From assembly GCF_025934275.1 (NCBI RefSeq), contig NZ_JAICYI010000010.1:1-62113 (forward strand): a stretch of 62,113 bases of DNA, written 5' to 3'. A model generated the notes under the pieces. That model did not search any database. It saw only the letters and a program-made list of their open reading frames with translations, and was not told the origin of the DNA. Below, one piece after another: positions 31,047 to 40,647 of the stretch (position 1 is its first letter; each line of letters opens with the position of its first letter). The position numbers and the translations under genes were made by a program. The stretch is from Phenylobacterium sp. (GTDB taxonomy: Bacteria; Pseudomonadota; Alphaproteobacteria; Caulobacterales; Caulobacteraceae).

Positions 31047-31074
31047 GGGCGGGCGCCCCGAAGGACGCCCGCCC
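31047..31074 (-). terminator. Hairpin after ftsZ
   Basis: GGGCGGGCG and CGCCCGCCC form a nine-base GC stem about 26 bases downstream of the ftsZ stop, with a short loop. It lacks a long U tract (AATGCTTTGG follows), so termination may be partial. It separates ftsZ from lpxC. Confidence 0.55.
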
Positions 31075-31099
31075 GCAGGTCCCCAACGAAACTTGCAAT

Positions 31100-32578
31100 C
31101 TAGTTGGCTAGGCGCCGCAGGAAGGAGGGGATCTCCAGGTCCTCGCCAGCGTCCGGCTGGGCCTCGGGCGCTTCCGCCGGCAGTGCGCCGCCGCGGCTTG
31201 AAATGGCGCGCGGCACGGGCCCCGGCTGCGGCGCGTCATAGCGCGGGCGCCCGCCGAACAAGCTGAGGAAGCCGCCGCGCGGCTTGCGCGGCTCGTAGGC
31301 CGGCTCGGCGAACAGCGGCTCGTCGTCCAGCGCCGCCTCCTCCTCGTCGGCCACCGAGGGATCGACGATGCGGGCGACGGGGGCGGTGATCTTGGGCTCG
31401 GCCGGCGCGCCCTCCAGAGGCTGCCCGGCCCCATAGAGATCCGGCTGCTCCTCCTCGAGGGCGGCGAGAGCCGGCTCGGCCGCAGGCTCCGGCGCGGCTT
31501 CCAGGGGCGAGGCCACCGCCGGCTCAGGCGTCTCCAGGGCTTCCGGCTCCGCGGCCAGCAGCGGCGGGGCGGTGATGCGGCGCTGCGGCTTCGGCTCGAT
31601 GGCGGCGATCGAGGCGCCGTCCATGCCGGTGGCGACCACCGACACGCGGATCATGCCGTCGAGCGACGGATCGAAGGCGGCGCCGAAGATGATGTTGGCT
31701 TCCGGGTCGACCTGCTCGGAGATCGCGTTGGCCGCCTCGTCAACCTCCAGCAGCGTCATGTCGAGGCCGCCGGTGACGTTGACCAGCACGGCTTTCGCGC
31801 CCTTGAGGGAAACCTCGTCCAGCAGCGGGTTCTGGATGGCGTTCTGGGCGGCCATCAGCGCGCGGTCGTCGCCGCTCGACTCGCCGGTCCCCATCATCGC
31901 CTTGCCCATCTCGGTCATTACCGTGCGGACGTCGGCGAAGTCGAGGTTGATCAGGCCGGGCAGCACCATCAGGTCGGTGATCGAGCGCACCCCGGAGTGC
32001 AGCACCTGATCGGCCATGCCGAACGCCTCGGCGAAGGTGGTCCGCTCGTTGGCCACGCGGAACAGGTTCTGGTTGGGGATGACGATGAGGGTGTCGACGT
32101 AGCGCTGCAGCTCGTTGATGCCGGCGTCGGCCAGCCGCATCCGGTGGCGACCTTCGAAGTGGAAGGGCTTGGTGACCACCCCGACCGTCAGGACGCCGCG
32201 CTCGCGGGCGCACTTGGCGATGATCGGCGCCGCCCCGGTGCCGGTGCCGCCGCCCATTCCGGCCGTGATGAAGATCATGTGCGCGCCGTCCAGGTGCTCG
32301 CCGATCTCCGGAATGCTCTCCTCGGCCGCGCTCATGCCGACTTCCGGATGGGCGCCGGCGCCCAGGCCCTGCGTCACCGTGACCCCCAGCTGGATGCGCC
32401 GCTCGGTCCTGGCGAACTGCAGCTGCTGGGCGTCGGTGTTGGCGACCACGAACTCCACGCCTTCGAGGCCGGCCTCGATCATGTTGTTGACCGCGTTGCC
32501 GCCGGCGCCGCCGACGCCGAACACCACGATGCGGGGCTTCAATTCCGTCGCACGTGGCGCTGTGAGTGAAATGGTCAT
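31100..32578 (-). CDS. ftsZ: Cell division GTPase FtsZ
   Basis: 492-residue tubulin homolog that forms the cytokinetic ring. The GTPase domain (about 15-200) has [15 protein letters not shown] and the tubulin signature [10 protein letters not shown] near residue 110; the T7 loop [11 protein letters not shown] follows. The GTPase core ends near residue 320. A ~160-residue acidic, Pro/Glu/Ala-rich linker precedes the conserved C-terminal peptide [13 protein letters not shown] that binds FtsA/ZipA-type partners. This long linker is typical of Caulobacter relatives. The upstream region carries a CtrA box and GANTC sites. Confidence 0.97.
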   Translation of the reverse strand: MTISLTAPRATELKPRIVVFGVGGAGGNAVNNMIEAGLEGVEFVVANTDAQQLQFARTERRIQLGVTVTQGLGAGAHPEVGMSAAEESIPEIGEHLDGAHMIFITAGMGGGTGTGAAPIIAKCARERGVLTVGVVTKPFHFEGRHRMRLADAGINELQRYVDTLIVIPNQNLFRVANERTTFAEAFGMADQVLHSGVRSITDLMVLPGLINLDFADVRTVMTEMGKAMMGTGESSGDDRALMAAQNAIQNPLLDEVSLKGAKAVLVNVTGGLDMTLLEVDEAANAISEQVDPEANIIFGAAFDPSLDGMIRVSVVATGMDGASIAAIEPKPQRRITAPPLLAAEPEALETPEPAVASPLEAAPEPAAEPALAALEEEQPDLYGAGQPLEGAPAEPKITAPVARIVDPSVADEEEAALDDEPLFAEPAYEPRKPRGGFLSLFGGRPRYDAPQPGPVPRAISSRGGALPAEAPEAQPDAGEDLEIPSFLRRLAN

Positions 32579-33125
32579 GGAAACCCCTGCCGTCCTGCCG
32601 TTTCCGCCCCGGCGAGCCGGCCCGCGCGCCGAATCGCCAGCTCCTTAAGGATGGGTTTACTAGGCGACCGACATCCTTAATCGAGGGTTAAGCCCTTAGC
32701 CTGAGTCGGCGCTCCGGCCAGTCGGCCGGAAGGCAAAAAAGCCCTTGTTCCACAAGGAGAAGCGCGAATCGGGTCGGCAAGCGCGAAGGCGCCCTTTCCG
32801 GCTGATAGATTGCCGCAGGGCCGAGCTCGGGAGCGGGCGAATGCGCGATCGGTTGGCCGCGCGCTGAAGCTCGACTGCCAACCGCACATCGGCGGCATCT
32901 ACCTGCGGCTCGGCTTCACGCGCCTCGATCAATGGGCGACCCCACCCGTCGGACCGGTCGCCCTACATGGTGGACCGGTTCGTGACGCCCCTGTGACGCT
33001 TGGAGGCTCCAGCGGAGCCGGCCGGCCTCTCGCTCGACACCTGCGGACTCTAGAGGCCGCGAAAGCGCGGGCCGAGATTCGTGATCACCAACGGGGGACC
33101 ATGGGTGCGGGCGCCAAGCCGTGTC
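32579..33125. other. ftsA-ftsZ intergenic region (ftsZ promoter region)
   Basis: 547 bases with no convincing gene; short open frames in both strands lack homology and codon bias. It contains the CtrA box at 32677-32691, GANTC sites at 32631-32635, 32703-32707 and 32766-32770, and a perfect hairpin CCGGCC-AGTC-GGCCGG at 32714-32729. A large ftsZ upstream region is consistent with separate, cell-cycle-controlled transcription of ftsZ. Confidence 0.7.
32677..32691. promoter_or_regulatory. CtrA box upstream of ftsZ
   Basis: TTAA-N7-TTAA, exact spacing of the CtrA consensus, read on the minus strand as TTAACCCTCGATTAA. It is 99 bases upstream of the ftsZ start. In Caulobacter crescentus CtrA represses ftsZ; the same control is likely here. 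Confidence 0.75.
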
Positions 33126-34475
33126 TCAGAGGTTCTCCCTGAGCCAGGCGGCGGCCTTGGCGACGGGATTGGCGCGCGGATCGAGCGGCTCGCGCTTGAG
33201 CTTGGCGGACGCCAAAGCCTTCGAGGACACCGCCTCGCGCGGACCGAAGGCGGCGCGATGCAGCAGGCCAGCGGCCGCGGTGAAGGCGGGCCCGGACGCG
33301 GCGTCGGCCAGATGCGGCACCCGGCGGGGCCGGCCGAGGCGCACCGGCCGGTCGAAGACGCGCACCGCCACCTCGCGGACGCCGGCGAGCTGCGAGGCGC
33401 CGCCGGTCAGCACCAGGCCCGCGCCCGGCTCGATCGGCGCGCCCGAGGCCTTCAGCCGGTCGCGCAGCAGCTCCAGCGTCTCCTCGACGCGCGGCGCGAT
33501 GATCCCCTTCAGGAGCGAGCGCGGGGCGATCACCGGGCCCGCGCCGGGATCATCGCCCCTCGGCGGGGCCTCGATCATCTCGCGGTCCTCGTTGGCCGAG
33601 GCGGTCGCCGAACCGTGCAGGGTCTTGATCCGCTCGGCGCCGGCGACCGAGGTGGAAAGCCCGCGGGCGATGTCGTGGGTCACGTGGTGGCCGCCCACCG
33701 GCACGGTCTCGACGTGCACCAGGCTGCCCTGGTTGAACACCGCCGCCGACGTCGAGCCGCCCCCCATGTCGATGCAGATGCTTCCCAGATCCATCTCGTC
33801 TTCCTCGAGCGCGGCCAGCGCCGAGACGAACGGAGCCGCGACGACGCCTTCCAGCTGCAGGTGGGCGCGCTCGATGCAGGCGCCGAGCGTGTGGAACACG
33901 GCCTCCGAGACCGAAACGACGAGCAGCTCGACGCCCAGGATGCGGCCGAACATCGCGCGCGGATCGCGTACGCCGCCCTGGCCGTCCACCGACCAGGCGA
34001 CCGGCAGGATGTGCGCGGCGCGGCGGCCGGGCAGCTTGATCTGCGAGAGCGCGTGCTGGATCGCGCGGACCAGGTCGTTGTCGCCGATCGGCCGGGCCCC
34101 GATGGAGACGCGGCCCGCGACCCGGGCGGAAGTGAGCTGCCCGCCGGCGGTGGCGACCGTGACGCCCTGGACGGAGACGCCGGCCACCGTCTCGGCGCGC
34201 TCGACCGCCTGGGCGATCGCCTCGGACGCCTCGTCGAGGTTGACGATCGCGCCGCCCTTCACGCCGCGCGACTGCACGTAGCCGACGCCGGCGGTGGTGA
34301 GCGTCCGGTCGGCGCGGCGGACGCCGTCGGGCTTCATGATGAAGCAGGCGACCTTGGACGCGCCGAGGTCGACGGCGGCGACCACGGGGGGGCGCACGAG
34401 CGCGGCCTTCAGCCCCTCGCGGGCGTCTCTCCCGGACTCGGACCGACTGGCCAGCTTCACCATCTCTCTCGTCAC
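33126..34475 (-). CDS. ftsA: Cell division protein FtsA
   Basis: 449-residue actin-fold ATPase that tethers FtsZ to the membrane. AAVDLGASKVACFI near residue 33 is the phosphate-1 motif; the 1C subdomain follows, then CIDMGGGSTSAAVF (phosphate-2) and GLVLTGGASQLAGV (adenosine motif). The C-terminus KAAAWLRENL is the amphipathic membrane-targeting helix. The GTG at 34473-34475 has GAGGG four bases upstream and gives MTREMVKLA; the ATG at 34463 is the alternative. Confidence 0.94.
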   Translation of the reverse strand: MTREMVKLASRSESGRDAREGLKAALVRPPVVAAVDLGASKVACFIMKPDGVRRADRTLTTAGVGYVQSRGVKGGAIVNLDEASEAIAQAVERAETVAGVSVQGVTVATAGGQLTSARVAGRVSIGARPIGDNDLVRAIQHALSQIKLPGRRAAHILPVAWSVDGQGGVRDPRAMFGRILGVELLVVSVSEAVFHTLGACIERAHLQLEGVVAAPFVSALAALEEDEMDLGSICIDMGGGSTSAAVFNQGSLVHVETVPVGGHHVTHDIARGLSTSVAGAERIKTLHGSATASANEDREMIEAPPRGDDPGAGPVIAPRSLLKGIIAPRVEETLELLRDRLKASGAPIEPGAGLVLTGGASQLAGVREVAVRVFDRPVRLGRPRRVPHLADAASGPAFTAAAGLLHRAAFGPREAVSSKALASAKLKREPLDPRANPVAKAAAWLRENL

Positions 34476-34491
34476 ACGTCCCTCAATGCGA

Positions 34492-35394
34492 TCAGGCCCC
34501 GGCCGGCTCGGGGCGGCCGGGCGGAGCGGGCTCGCGCGGCCGCACGGCCACCAGATCCGGATTGCGCAGGTCGATCCGCTCGAAACCGAGCTCGAGCACC
34601 CGCGAGCGATCCTCCAGCTGCTCGAGCTGCATGAGCGCGTCCTCCTGGCCCACGGCCGGCAGCTGGATGAGCGCGCCGTCCTTCAGCCGCAGGTCCCAAC
34701 GCCGGTCATCGACGCGCACCAGCGCGTCCACGCGCGCCATCAGCCGCGGCCTCTGGGCGAGCATCGGCAGGATCTGCGGCGCGGCTTGGGCTGCGCCATA
34801 GCCGACGACCAGCGGCAGGCTGGCGAAGCTGGCGGGATCGGCCTCGAGGATAGGCTGGCCGTGATCATCGATCACCAGCGTCTTGCCGTCATGCTGCCAG
34901 ACGGCGAGCTGCCGGCGTTGCACGACCGAGATCACCAGGGTGTCGGGCAGCAGCCGGACCACCCGCGCCTGCTTCACCCAGCCGACCGTCTCGACCTTCT
35001 GCTTGAGCCTGTCGAGATCGAGGCCGAGCAGCGGTTCGTCCTTGTAGAGGCCGGCGACCTTGACAATGTCCGCGGTGGCGGCGGGCGAGGCGCCCTCGAT
35101 GCGCACGGCGCGCAGGCGGAAGCCCGCCGCGGCGAACCGGCCGTCCAGGGCCTGGCGGCCGGCGACCGAGAGGCGTTCGGCCCGATGGCCGGTCGCCAGC
35201 ACGACGCCGAGCGCAAGCGCCAGCACTGCGGCGGTTCCGGCGGCGATGAGCTTGGGAGAAGGCCCGTGGCCTCCGCGGGGCGTGCGCGCGCCCGCGCGGG
35301 AGGCTTTGCCGCGGCTGCGGCCGGCGAATTTCAGGGGCGCCTTGGCCCGAGGTTTCGCCTCAACTCGCGGTCCCCCCCGCACCGCCGCGGGCAT
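34492..35394 (-). CDS. ftsQ: Cell division protein FtsQ
   Basis: 300-residue bitopic division protein linking early and late divisome parts. A basic cytoplasmic tail (about 1-48, [20 protein letters not shown]) precedes one membrane helix ([19 protein letters not shown]). A POTRA domain follows ([20 protein letters not shown]), then the FtsQ beta domain. Its start lies 35 bases inside ddl, and the near-CtrA box at 35523-35537 is positioned as a promoter element within ddl. Confidence 0.92.
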   Translation of the reverse strand: MPAAVRGGPRVEAKPRAKAPLKFAGRSRGKASRAGARTPRGGHGPSPKLIAAGTAAVLALALGVVLATGHRAERLSVAGRQALDGRFAAAGFRLRAVRIEGASPAATADIVKVAGLYKDEPLLGLDLDRLKQKVETVGWVKQARVVRLLPDTLVISVVQRRQLAVWQHDGKTLVIDDHGQPILEADPASFASLPLVVGYGAAQAAPQILPMLAQRPRLMARVDALVRVDDRRWDLRLKDGALIQLPAVGQEDALMQLEQLEDRSRVLELGFERIDLRNPDLVAVRPREPAPPGRPEPAGA

Positions 35395-36307
35395 AGGCGT
35401 CCTCCGTGATCCACAGCACCAGCCGATCGAAGTTCACGCCCAGTGTCGCCGCCTGCTCGGGGACGAGCGAAGTGGGCGTCATGCCGGGCTGCGTGTTCAC
35501 CTCAAGGAGGACCAGAATGTCGTTAACGTCGTCATAACGGAGGTCCGAGCGCGTGACCCCGCGGCAACCCAGGGCGGCGTGCGCCCGCTCGGCCATTCTC
35601 ATCGCCTTTTCAAAGGCATGCGGCGGAACCGTGGCGGGTACGATGTGGCGCGAGCCGCCCTCCCCGTACTTGGCTTCGTAGTCATAAAATCCGGCGCGCG
35701 GGACGATCTCCGTAACCGTCATCGCCTTGCCGTCCATGACCCCGACGGCAAGCTCCTTGCCGGCCACATAGGGCTCGATCATCACCTCCTCGCCGAAGCT
35801 CCAGGAGGCTGCCGCGATCTCCTGCGGCGGGGCATTTGCGCCCTTCGGCACGACGAACACCCCCACCGAGGAGCCCTCGGCGTTCGGCTTGACCACATAG
35901 GGCGGCTCCATGACGTGGGCGCGGGCCGCCGCGTGGCGCTCGAACAGGCCGCCGCCCGGCACCGCCACGCCCGCCGCCGCCATCACCGCCTTGGACTTGG
36001 CCTTGTCCATCGCCAGCGCCGAGGCCAGCACCCCGCAGTGGGTGTAGGGGATCGCCAGGGTTTCCAGCACACCCTGCACGCAGCCGTCCTCGCCCCAGGC
36101 GCCGTGCAGCGCATTGAAGCACACGCCGGGCTTCAGCTTCGCGAGCACCTGGGCGAGGTCGCGGCCGGCGTCCACCCGGGAGACCTTCGCGCCCAGCCGC
36201 TCCAGCGCCGCGGCGCACTCGCGGCCCGAGACCAGGCTCACCTCCCGCTCCGAGGAGAGCCCGCCCAGGAGGACGGCGACGTGGTGTCCGGAGAGGGGGC
36301 CTGCCAT
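35360..36307 (-). CDS. ddl: D-alanine--D-alanine ligase
   Basis: 315-residue ATP-grasp enzyme making the D-Ala-D-Ala dipeptide for the pentapeptide. [19 protein letters not shown] near the N-terminus has the substrate Glu/Ser. [17 protein letters not shown] is the ATP-binding strand, and [16 protein letters not shown] has the Mg2+-binding Glu/Asn. Normal length. It overlaps ftsQ and lies 84 bases downstream of the histidine phosphatase gene. Confidence 0.95.
   Translation of the reverse strand: MAGPLSGHHVAVLLGGLSSEREVSLVSGRECAAALERLGAKVSRVDAGRDLAQVLAKLKPGVCFNALHGAWGEDGCVQGVLETLAIPYTHCGVLASALAMDKAKSKAVMAAAGVAVPGGGLFERHAAARAHVMEPPYVVKPNAEGSSVGVFVVPKGANAPPQEIAAASWSFGEEVMIEPYVAGKELAVGVMDGKAMTVTEIVPRAGFYDYEAKYGEGGSRHIVPATVPPHAFEKAMRMAERAHAALGCRGVTRSDLRYDDVNDILVLLEVNTQPGMTPTSLVPEQAATLGVNFDRLVLWITEDAYARGGAGGTAS
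35523..35537. promoter_or_regulatory. Candidate CtrA box inside ddl, upstream of ftsQ
   Basis: TTAA-N7-ATAA on the plus strand, read on the minus strand as TTAT-GACGACG-TTAAC: seven of eight core bases with a full right half TTAAC. It is about 130 bases upstream of the ftsQ start, where the ftsQA promoter of Caulobacter (inside ddlB, CtrA-activated) would be expected. Confidence 0.45.
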
Positions 36308-36391
36308 GGGACGACTCGGGTCCGATTGCTGAAGGTCTCGCGGTGACGGAGCGCGGGCGCGCGGTCAAGCGCCGCAGGCGACGCACGCCAT

Positions 36392-36943
36392 CTAAGCGAT
36401 ACGCCCGATCAGGCCGCCATCGCGCGAGAGCAGGAACGCCTCGGGCAGCCGAAGGCTCGACCAGAGATCGGCGGCGTCCAGGCCCAGCCGGTGGGCGAGC
36501 CATAGGCTGAGCACCGTGCCGTGGCTCACCACGACCAGCGGCCGCTCAGGATGGCGCGCCAGCCCGGCCGCAAACCGCAGCGCCGCCGCGGCCCCGGTCT
36601 CGGCGCCGTCTACGCTCAGCTCCGGATCGCGGAGCGTCCGCAGCACGCGCGTCCGCACGGCGTTCGGATCCGGCTCGTAGGGCCACGCCTCGCGCCGGTG
36701 CTCGTCGAACGCCGCATCGACTTCGACGGACAGCCGAAAGCGATGGCCGATGGCTTCGGCGGTCTCGATCGCCTTCGGCTCGGAGCTGGCGCAGACCGAT
36801 GTGGGGGCGATCTCCCGCAGGCGGCCGGCCAGCGCCGCGGCGGCCTCGCGGCCAGCGTCCGAGAGACGCCAGAGCTGCGGCGGGACATCGGCGCGTTGCT
36901 GCGGGGCGGCGTGGCGCACGAGAACCAGCGCCGCCGCCGTCAT
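36392..36943 (-). CDS. Histidine phosphatase (phosphoglycerate mutase-like) embedded in the dcw cluster
   Basis: 183-residue protein. [11 protein letters not shown] near residue 7 has the catalytic R-H-x of the branch 1 fold, [16 protein letters not shown] supplies the phosphate-binding Arg/Thr region, and [17 protein letters not shown] carries the second catalytic His. No signal peptide. The ATG overlaps the murB stop (ATGA), so it is translationally coupled to murB and sits between murB and ddl, where Caulobacter dcw clusters have no such gene as far as I recall. Substrate unknown; SixA/GpmB-like small-molecule or phosphoprotein phosphatase activity is likely. Confidence 0.82.
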   Translation of the reverse strand: MTAAALVLVRHAAPQQRADVPPQLWRLSDAGREAAAALAGRLREIAPTSVCASSEPKAIETAEAIGHRFRLSVEVDAAFDEHRREAWPYEPDPNAVRTRVLRTLRDPELSVDGAETGAAAALRFAAGLARHPERPLVVVSHGTVLSLWLAHRLGLDAADLWSSLRLPEAFLLSRDGGLIGRIA

Positions 36944-37845
36944 GCGGGACGGCCGATCCGCTTGATCTCCCATTCGAGTTCGACGCCGAACTTCGACTTC
37001 ACGTCGGCGCGCACCGCTTCGCCCAGGCCCTCGAGGTCGGCGGCGGTGGCTTCGCCGGTGTTGATCAGGAAGTTGGCGTGCAGCGGCGAGAACATCGCCC
37101 CGCCGAACGGCTTTCCGCGCCAGCCCGCCTCATCCACCAGCGCCCATGACGAATGGCCAGGCGGATTCTTGAAGGTCGAGCCGCCGGTCTTCTCGCGGAT
37201 CGGCTGGGTCGCCTCGCGCCGCTCGGTGATCTCGTTCATGCGCGCCTCGATGGCGGCGGGGCCGTCCGCGCGACCCCGGAACAGGGCGCCGGTGAAGATC
37301 AGCGGCTCTTCCGCCGCGCGCGCGGACCTGCGGTAGCCGAACGCCATGTCGCGGTTGGAGAGCTTCACTCTCCCGCCGGATCGGGTCACCGCATAGGCCT
37401 CGACGAGCACGTCCTTGGTCTCGGCGCCGTAACAGCCGGCGTTCATCACGCAGGCGCCGCCGACCGAGCCCGGCACGCCGCGGTAGAACTCCAGCCCCGC
37501 GATCCCGGCCTTGGCCGCCTCGCGCGCCAGCGTCGCGTCAAGCACGGCCGCGCCGGCGTAGATCTGGGCCCCCTCGCGGGCCTCCACGCGCCCGAAGCCA
37601 CGGCCCAGGCGCACGACCACGCCCTCGACGCCGCCGTCGCGGACCAGGGTGTTGGAGCCGACGCCCAGCACGGTGACCGGGACCGCCTCATCCAGGGCCC
37701 TCAGGAACTGCGCGAGATCCGCTTCGTCCTCCGGCAGGAACAGCACCTCGGCGGGACCGCCGACCCGGAACCAGGTGAACGGCCCGAGCGGCTCGTCCCG
37801 CAGGAGCTTGCCGCGGGCGGCGGGCAGGCTTTCCTTCCAGCTCAT
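36940..37845 (-). CDS. murB: UDP-N-acetylenolpyruvoylglucosamine reductase MurB
   Basis: 301-residue FAD enzyme forming UDP-MurNAc. [13 protein letters not shown] opens the FAD domain, [21 protein letters not shown] follows, and [20 protein letters not shown] is the flavin-phosphate signature. [14 protein letters not shown] carries the proton-donating Ser, typical of type II MurB. The start MSWKESLP, 11 bases after murC, is preferred to an in-frame start inside murC. Confidence 0.95.
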   Translation of the reverse strand: MSWKESLPAARGKLLRDEPLGPFTWFRVGGPAEVLFLPEDEADLAQFLRALDEAVPVTVLGVGSNTLVRDGGVEGVVVRLGRGFGRVEAREGAQIYAGAAVLDATLAREAAKAGIAGLEFYRGVPGSVGGACVMNAGCYGAETKDVLVEAYAVTRSGGRVKLSNRDMAFGYRRSARAAEEPLIFTGALFRGRADGPAAIEARMNEITERREATQPIREKTGGSTFKNPPGHSSWALVDEAGWRGKPFGGAMFSPLHANFLINTGEATAADLEGLGEAVRADVKSKFGVELEWEIKRIGRPA

Positions 37846-37855
37846 CTGCGCCGGC

Positions 37856-39277
37856 TCATTCGGCCGCCTTGCCCAGCGCCTGCAGCTGGTCGGGCAACGC
37901 ATTGGCCCAGCCGGTGATGTCGCCGGCGCCCAGGCAGACCACCACGTCGCCGGCGCGGGCTTCCTCGCGGATCAGCCGCGGCAGCTCGCTGGGGCTCTCC
38001 AGCGCGATCGCGTGACGGTGGCCGTAGCGGCGCAGGCCATCGACCAGCGCGTCGCGGTCGATCCCCGGGATCGGCGCTTCGCCGGCCGCGTAGACATCGG
38101 CCACGATGACGACGTCGGCGTCGTTGAAGCCATGGCAGAAATCGTCGAACAGATCGCGCAGGCGCGTGAAGCGGTGCGGCTGGACCACCGCGATCACGCG
38201 GCCGTTGGTGACCGCGCGGGCGGCCCGCAGCACCGAGGCGATCTCCACCGGATGGTGGCCGTAGTCGTCGACGATGCGGACGCCATCGGCGACTCCGGTG
38301 GTGGTGAAGCGGCGCTTGACCCCTTCAAACCCCGCCAGGCCGGCGCGGATGGCCTCGGCCCCGACGCCGAGCTCGCGGGCGACGGCGATCGCGGCGAGCG
38401 CATTGAGCACGTTGTGGTGGCCCGCCATCGGCAGGTGCAGGTCCTCGATCCGGACGGCGCCGTCCTCGTGCGGCGCGATGACCGCATCGAACCGGGCGCC
38501 TTCGGGGCCCATCGCCACCTTTTCGGCACGCACCTCGGCCTGCGGGTTGACGCCGTAGGTGACCAGCCGGCGGTTCTCCACCCGGGCGGCCATGGCCTGC
38601 ACCTCGGGGTGATCCGTGCAGACGGCCGCGAAGCCGTAGAACGGTATGTTCTCCACGAAGTCGCGGAACGCCTTCTTCACAGCCTCGAAGTCGCCGTAGT
38701 GGTCGAGGTGCTCGGGATCGATGTTGGTGACCACCGCCACGGTCGAGCGCAGCTTCAGGAACGTGCCGTCGCTCTCGTCGGCCTCGACGACGATCCAGTC
38801 GCCCTCGCCCACCTTGGCGTTCGCGCCGTAGGCGTTGATGATGCCGCCGTTGACCACGGTGGGATCCAGGCCGCCGGCGTCGAGCAGGGCCGCGATCATC
38901 GATGTGGTGGTGGTCTTGCCATGGGTGCCGCCGACCGCGATCGAGAATTGCAGGCGCATCAGCTCGGCCAGCATCTCCGCCCGGCGAACCAGCGGGATGC
39001 GGCGTGCGCGGGCCTCCGCCAGCTCCGGGTTGTCGGCCTTGACAGCCGTCGAATAGACGACGGCGTAGGCGCCCTCCACGTGGGCGGCGTCATGGCCGAT
39101 GGAGATCTTGGCCCCGAGCTTCGCCAGCCGCTCGGTGTTGGCCGAGGCCCTGGCGTCGGAGCCCTGCACCTGGTAGCCGATCCGCAGCATGATCTCGGCG
39201 ATGCCGCTCATGCCGATGCCGCCGATGCCGATGAAGTGCACGGGGCCGATCTCGAAGGGCACGGGGCGGCGCGTCAT
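37856..39277 (-). CDS. murC: UDP-N-acetylmuramate--L-alanine ligase MurC
   Basis: 473-residue ATP-dependent ligase adding L-Ala to UDP-MurNAc. [19 protein letters not shown] is the UDP-binding N-terminal Rossmann motif, [17 protein letters not shown] the ATP-binding P-loop, and [14 protein letters not shown] a C-terminal domain hallmark. Full length. It lies downstream of a metallophosphoesterase gene that separates it from murG. Confidence 0.96.
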   Translation of the reverse strand: MTRRPVPFEIGPVHFIGIGGIGMSGIAEIMLRIGYQVQGSDARASANTERLAKLGAKISIGHDAAHVEGAYAVVYSTAVKADNPELAEARARRIPLVRRAEMLAELMRLQFSIAVGGTHGKTTTTSMIAALLDAGGLDPTVVNGGIINAYGANAKVGEGDWIVVEADESDGTFLKLRSTVAVVTNIDPEHLDHYGDFEAVKKAFRDFVENIPFYGFAAVCTDHPEVQAMAARVENRRLVTYGVNPQAEVRAEKVAMGPEGARFDAVIAPHEDGAVRIEDLHLPMAGHHNVLNALAAIAVARELGVGAEAIRAGLAGFEGVKRRFTTTGVADGVRIVDDYGHHPVEIASVLRAARAVTNGRVIAVVQPHRFTRLRDLFDDFCHGFNDADVVIVADVYAAGEAPIPGIDRDALVDGLRRYGHRHAIALESPSELPRLIREEARAGDVVVCLGAGDITGWANALPDQLQALGKAAE

Positions 39278-39313
39278 GCACAGGTGCTAGCGCAAGCGCG
39301 TTCCGAATTCACT

Positions 39314-40606
39314 CTAGCTTTTGGGCGCCACGGGGACGCAGGCGAGCCTGGCCGCGTGGAGGCGGCAGCGGATCGTGACCTGGTCATCGAGGTCGTGGAA
39401 CGCGCCCACCCAGTCGGCCCCGATCCGGTCGAAGACGAAATAGCCGAACTCGCCGGTGGTGATGGCGTTCGCCGTCACGCCGTCGACGGGCAGCGAGAGC
39501 TGCAACGGACGATGCGGGTCGCGCGGATCCTGGACGTCGCCGCCGGTGCCGACGATCAGCTCCGGCGGCCGGGCGCCGGCGAAGTCGAGGCTGGTGAAGT
39601 TGTGCACGTGCCCGGCGAGCATCAGCGAGACGTGGCTCCAGGAGACGTCGACGCCCGGCGTGGCGAACCAAGCCTTCACCGCCTCTCGCACATTGACATT
39701 GCCCCAGTCGCCGCCGATCGACAGGCCCTTGTGCGACAGCGCCCAGAGCGGCCGGTGCGTGACCAGCCAGGTGGTGGGCTCGCGGCTGTCGAGCACCGGC
39801 AGGATGCCCTTGCTCGCCGAGGCTTCAGCCCCGGGATCGGACTTGTTGTCGTCGGCCTCGGCGTCATCGAAGATCGCCAGCCGGATGCCGCCGATCGGCG
39901 CGAACCAGGTCTCCTCGGACGTCGCGCAGGCCGTGCCCTTGATCAGCGGCGGCAGGGGATCGACGAGCCGGAACCAGCCGGCGCCGCCGCGGGCGCAATC
40001 CTCGTGGTTGCCGCGCACGAAGACCCACGGCGCGGCCGCCAGCAGCGGCCGGGCGGGATCGAACAGCTCGGCCTTCCAGGTGGCCCAGCGGTCGCCGTAG
40101 GGGCTGCCGGCGCAGGCCTCGGTGGCCGGCGGGCACGGCGCTTCGCGGTAGTAGTAGTCGCCCAGGTGGATCACCAGGTCGGGATGCTGGGCCGCCGCCA
40201 GCCGCGCAACCTGGGCGAACGGCCAGCCGGCGACCGGATCATTGCAGTTCTGGACCAGGCCCTTGACGATCCGGCAGCCGCTGTCGCCGAAGATCACCAG
40301 CCGGTTTGGCCGGGCGATGGGCGCGCGAAGCGCCGATCCGGCCACGACGAGGCGTCGGGCGCGCCTCGGCAGACGCGCGGCGCAGACCCGGTTCGGGAAG
40401 GCTTCGCCGGGAGCCGCCCGGGTCCGCATCGCGATCGCCTTGCCGTCGGCGCGCAGCGTCGGGCAGCCTGCGCCGTCGACGATGGCGCGAGCCTCGGCGC
40501 CCTGCGGCGTCAACTCCACCCAGGCGACAGGAGCCGCGGCGGCGGGCGCTGCAGCGGCGGGCGCTGCGACCGCGAGGCCGACCAGGACCGCCATCCACTT
40601 CAGCAT
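39314..40606 (-). CDS. Exported metallophosphoesterase (purple-acid-phosphatase-like) inserted between murG and murC
   Basis: 430-residue protein with a signal peptide (MLKWMAVLVGLAVAAPAAAA). All five metal motifs are present: FGDSGCR (GDxG), HLGDYYYRE (GDxxY), VRGNHEDC (GNHE), VTHRP (VxxH) and AGHVHNF (GHxH). The GDxxY Tyr is the ligand that gives purple acid phosphatases their colour. The family is not part of standard dcw clusters. It may act in periplasmic phosphate release, or simply ride the operon. An earlier start at 40639 is possible; the chosen ATG has a G-rich tract upstream. Confidence 0.82.
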   Translation of the reverse strand: MLKWMAVLVGLAVAAPAAAAPAAAAPVAWVELTPQGAEARAIVDGAGCPTLRADGKAIAMRTRAAPGEAFPNRVCAARLPRRARRLVVAGSALRAPIARPNRLVIFGDSGCRIVKGLVQNCNDPVAGWPFAQVARLAAAQHPDLVIHLGDYYYREAPCPPATEACAGSPYGDRWATWKAELFDPARPLLAAAPWVFVRGNHEDCARGGAGWFRLVDPLPPLIKGTACATSEETWFAPIGGIRLAIFDDAEADDNKSDPGAEASASKGILPVLDSREPTTWLVTHRPLWALSHKGLSIGGDWGNVNVREAVKAWFATPGVDVSWSHVSLMLAGHVHNFTSLDFAGARPPELIVGTGGDVQDPRDPHRPLQLSLPVDGVTANAITTGEFGYFVFDRIGADWVGAFHDLDDQVTIRCRLHAARLACVPVAPKS

Positions 40607-40647
40607 CGCACGCCCCCCGCTTCCGACGGGGCCACTCATAGCCGAGC

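Noticed and set aside
32810..33142. 110-codon plus-strand frame in the ftsA-ftsZ gap
   Set aside because: No ribosome-binding site, no family pattern, and it runs into the 3' end of ftsA; better viewed as promoter region.
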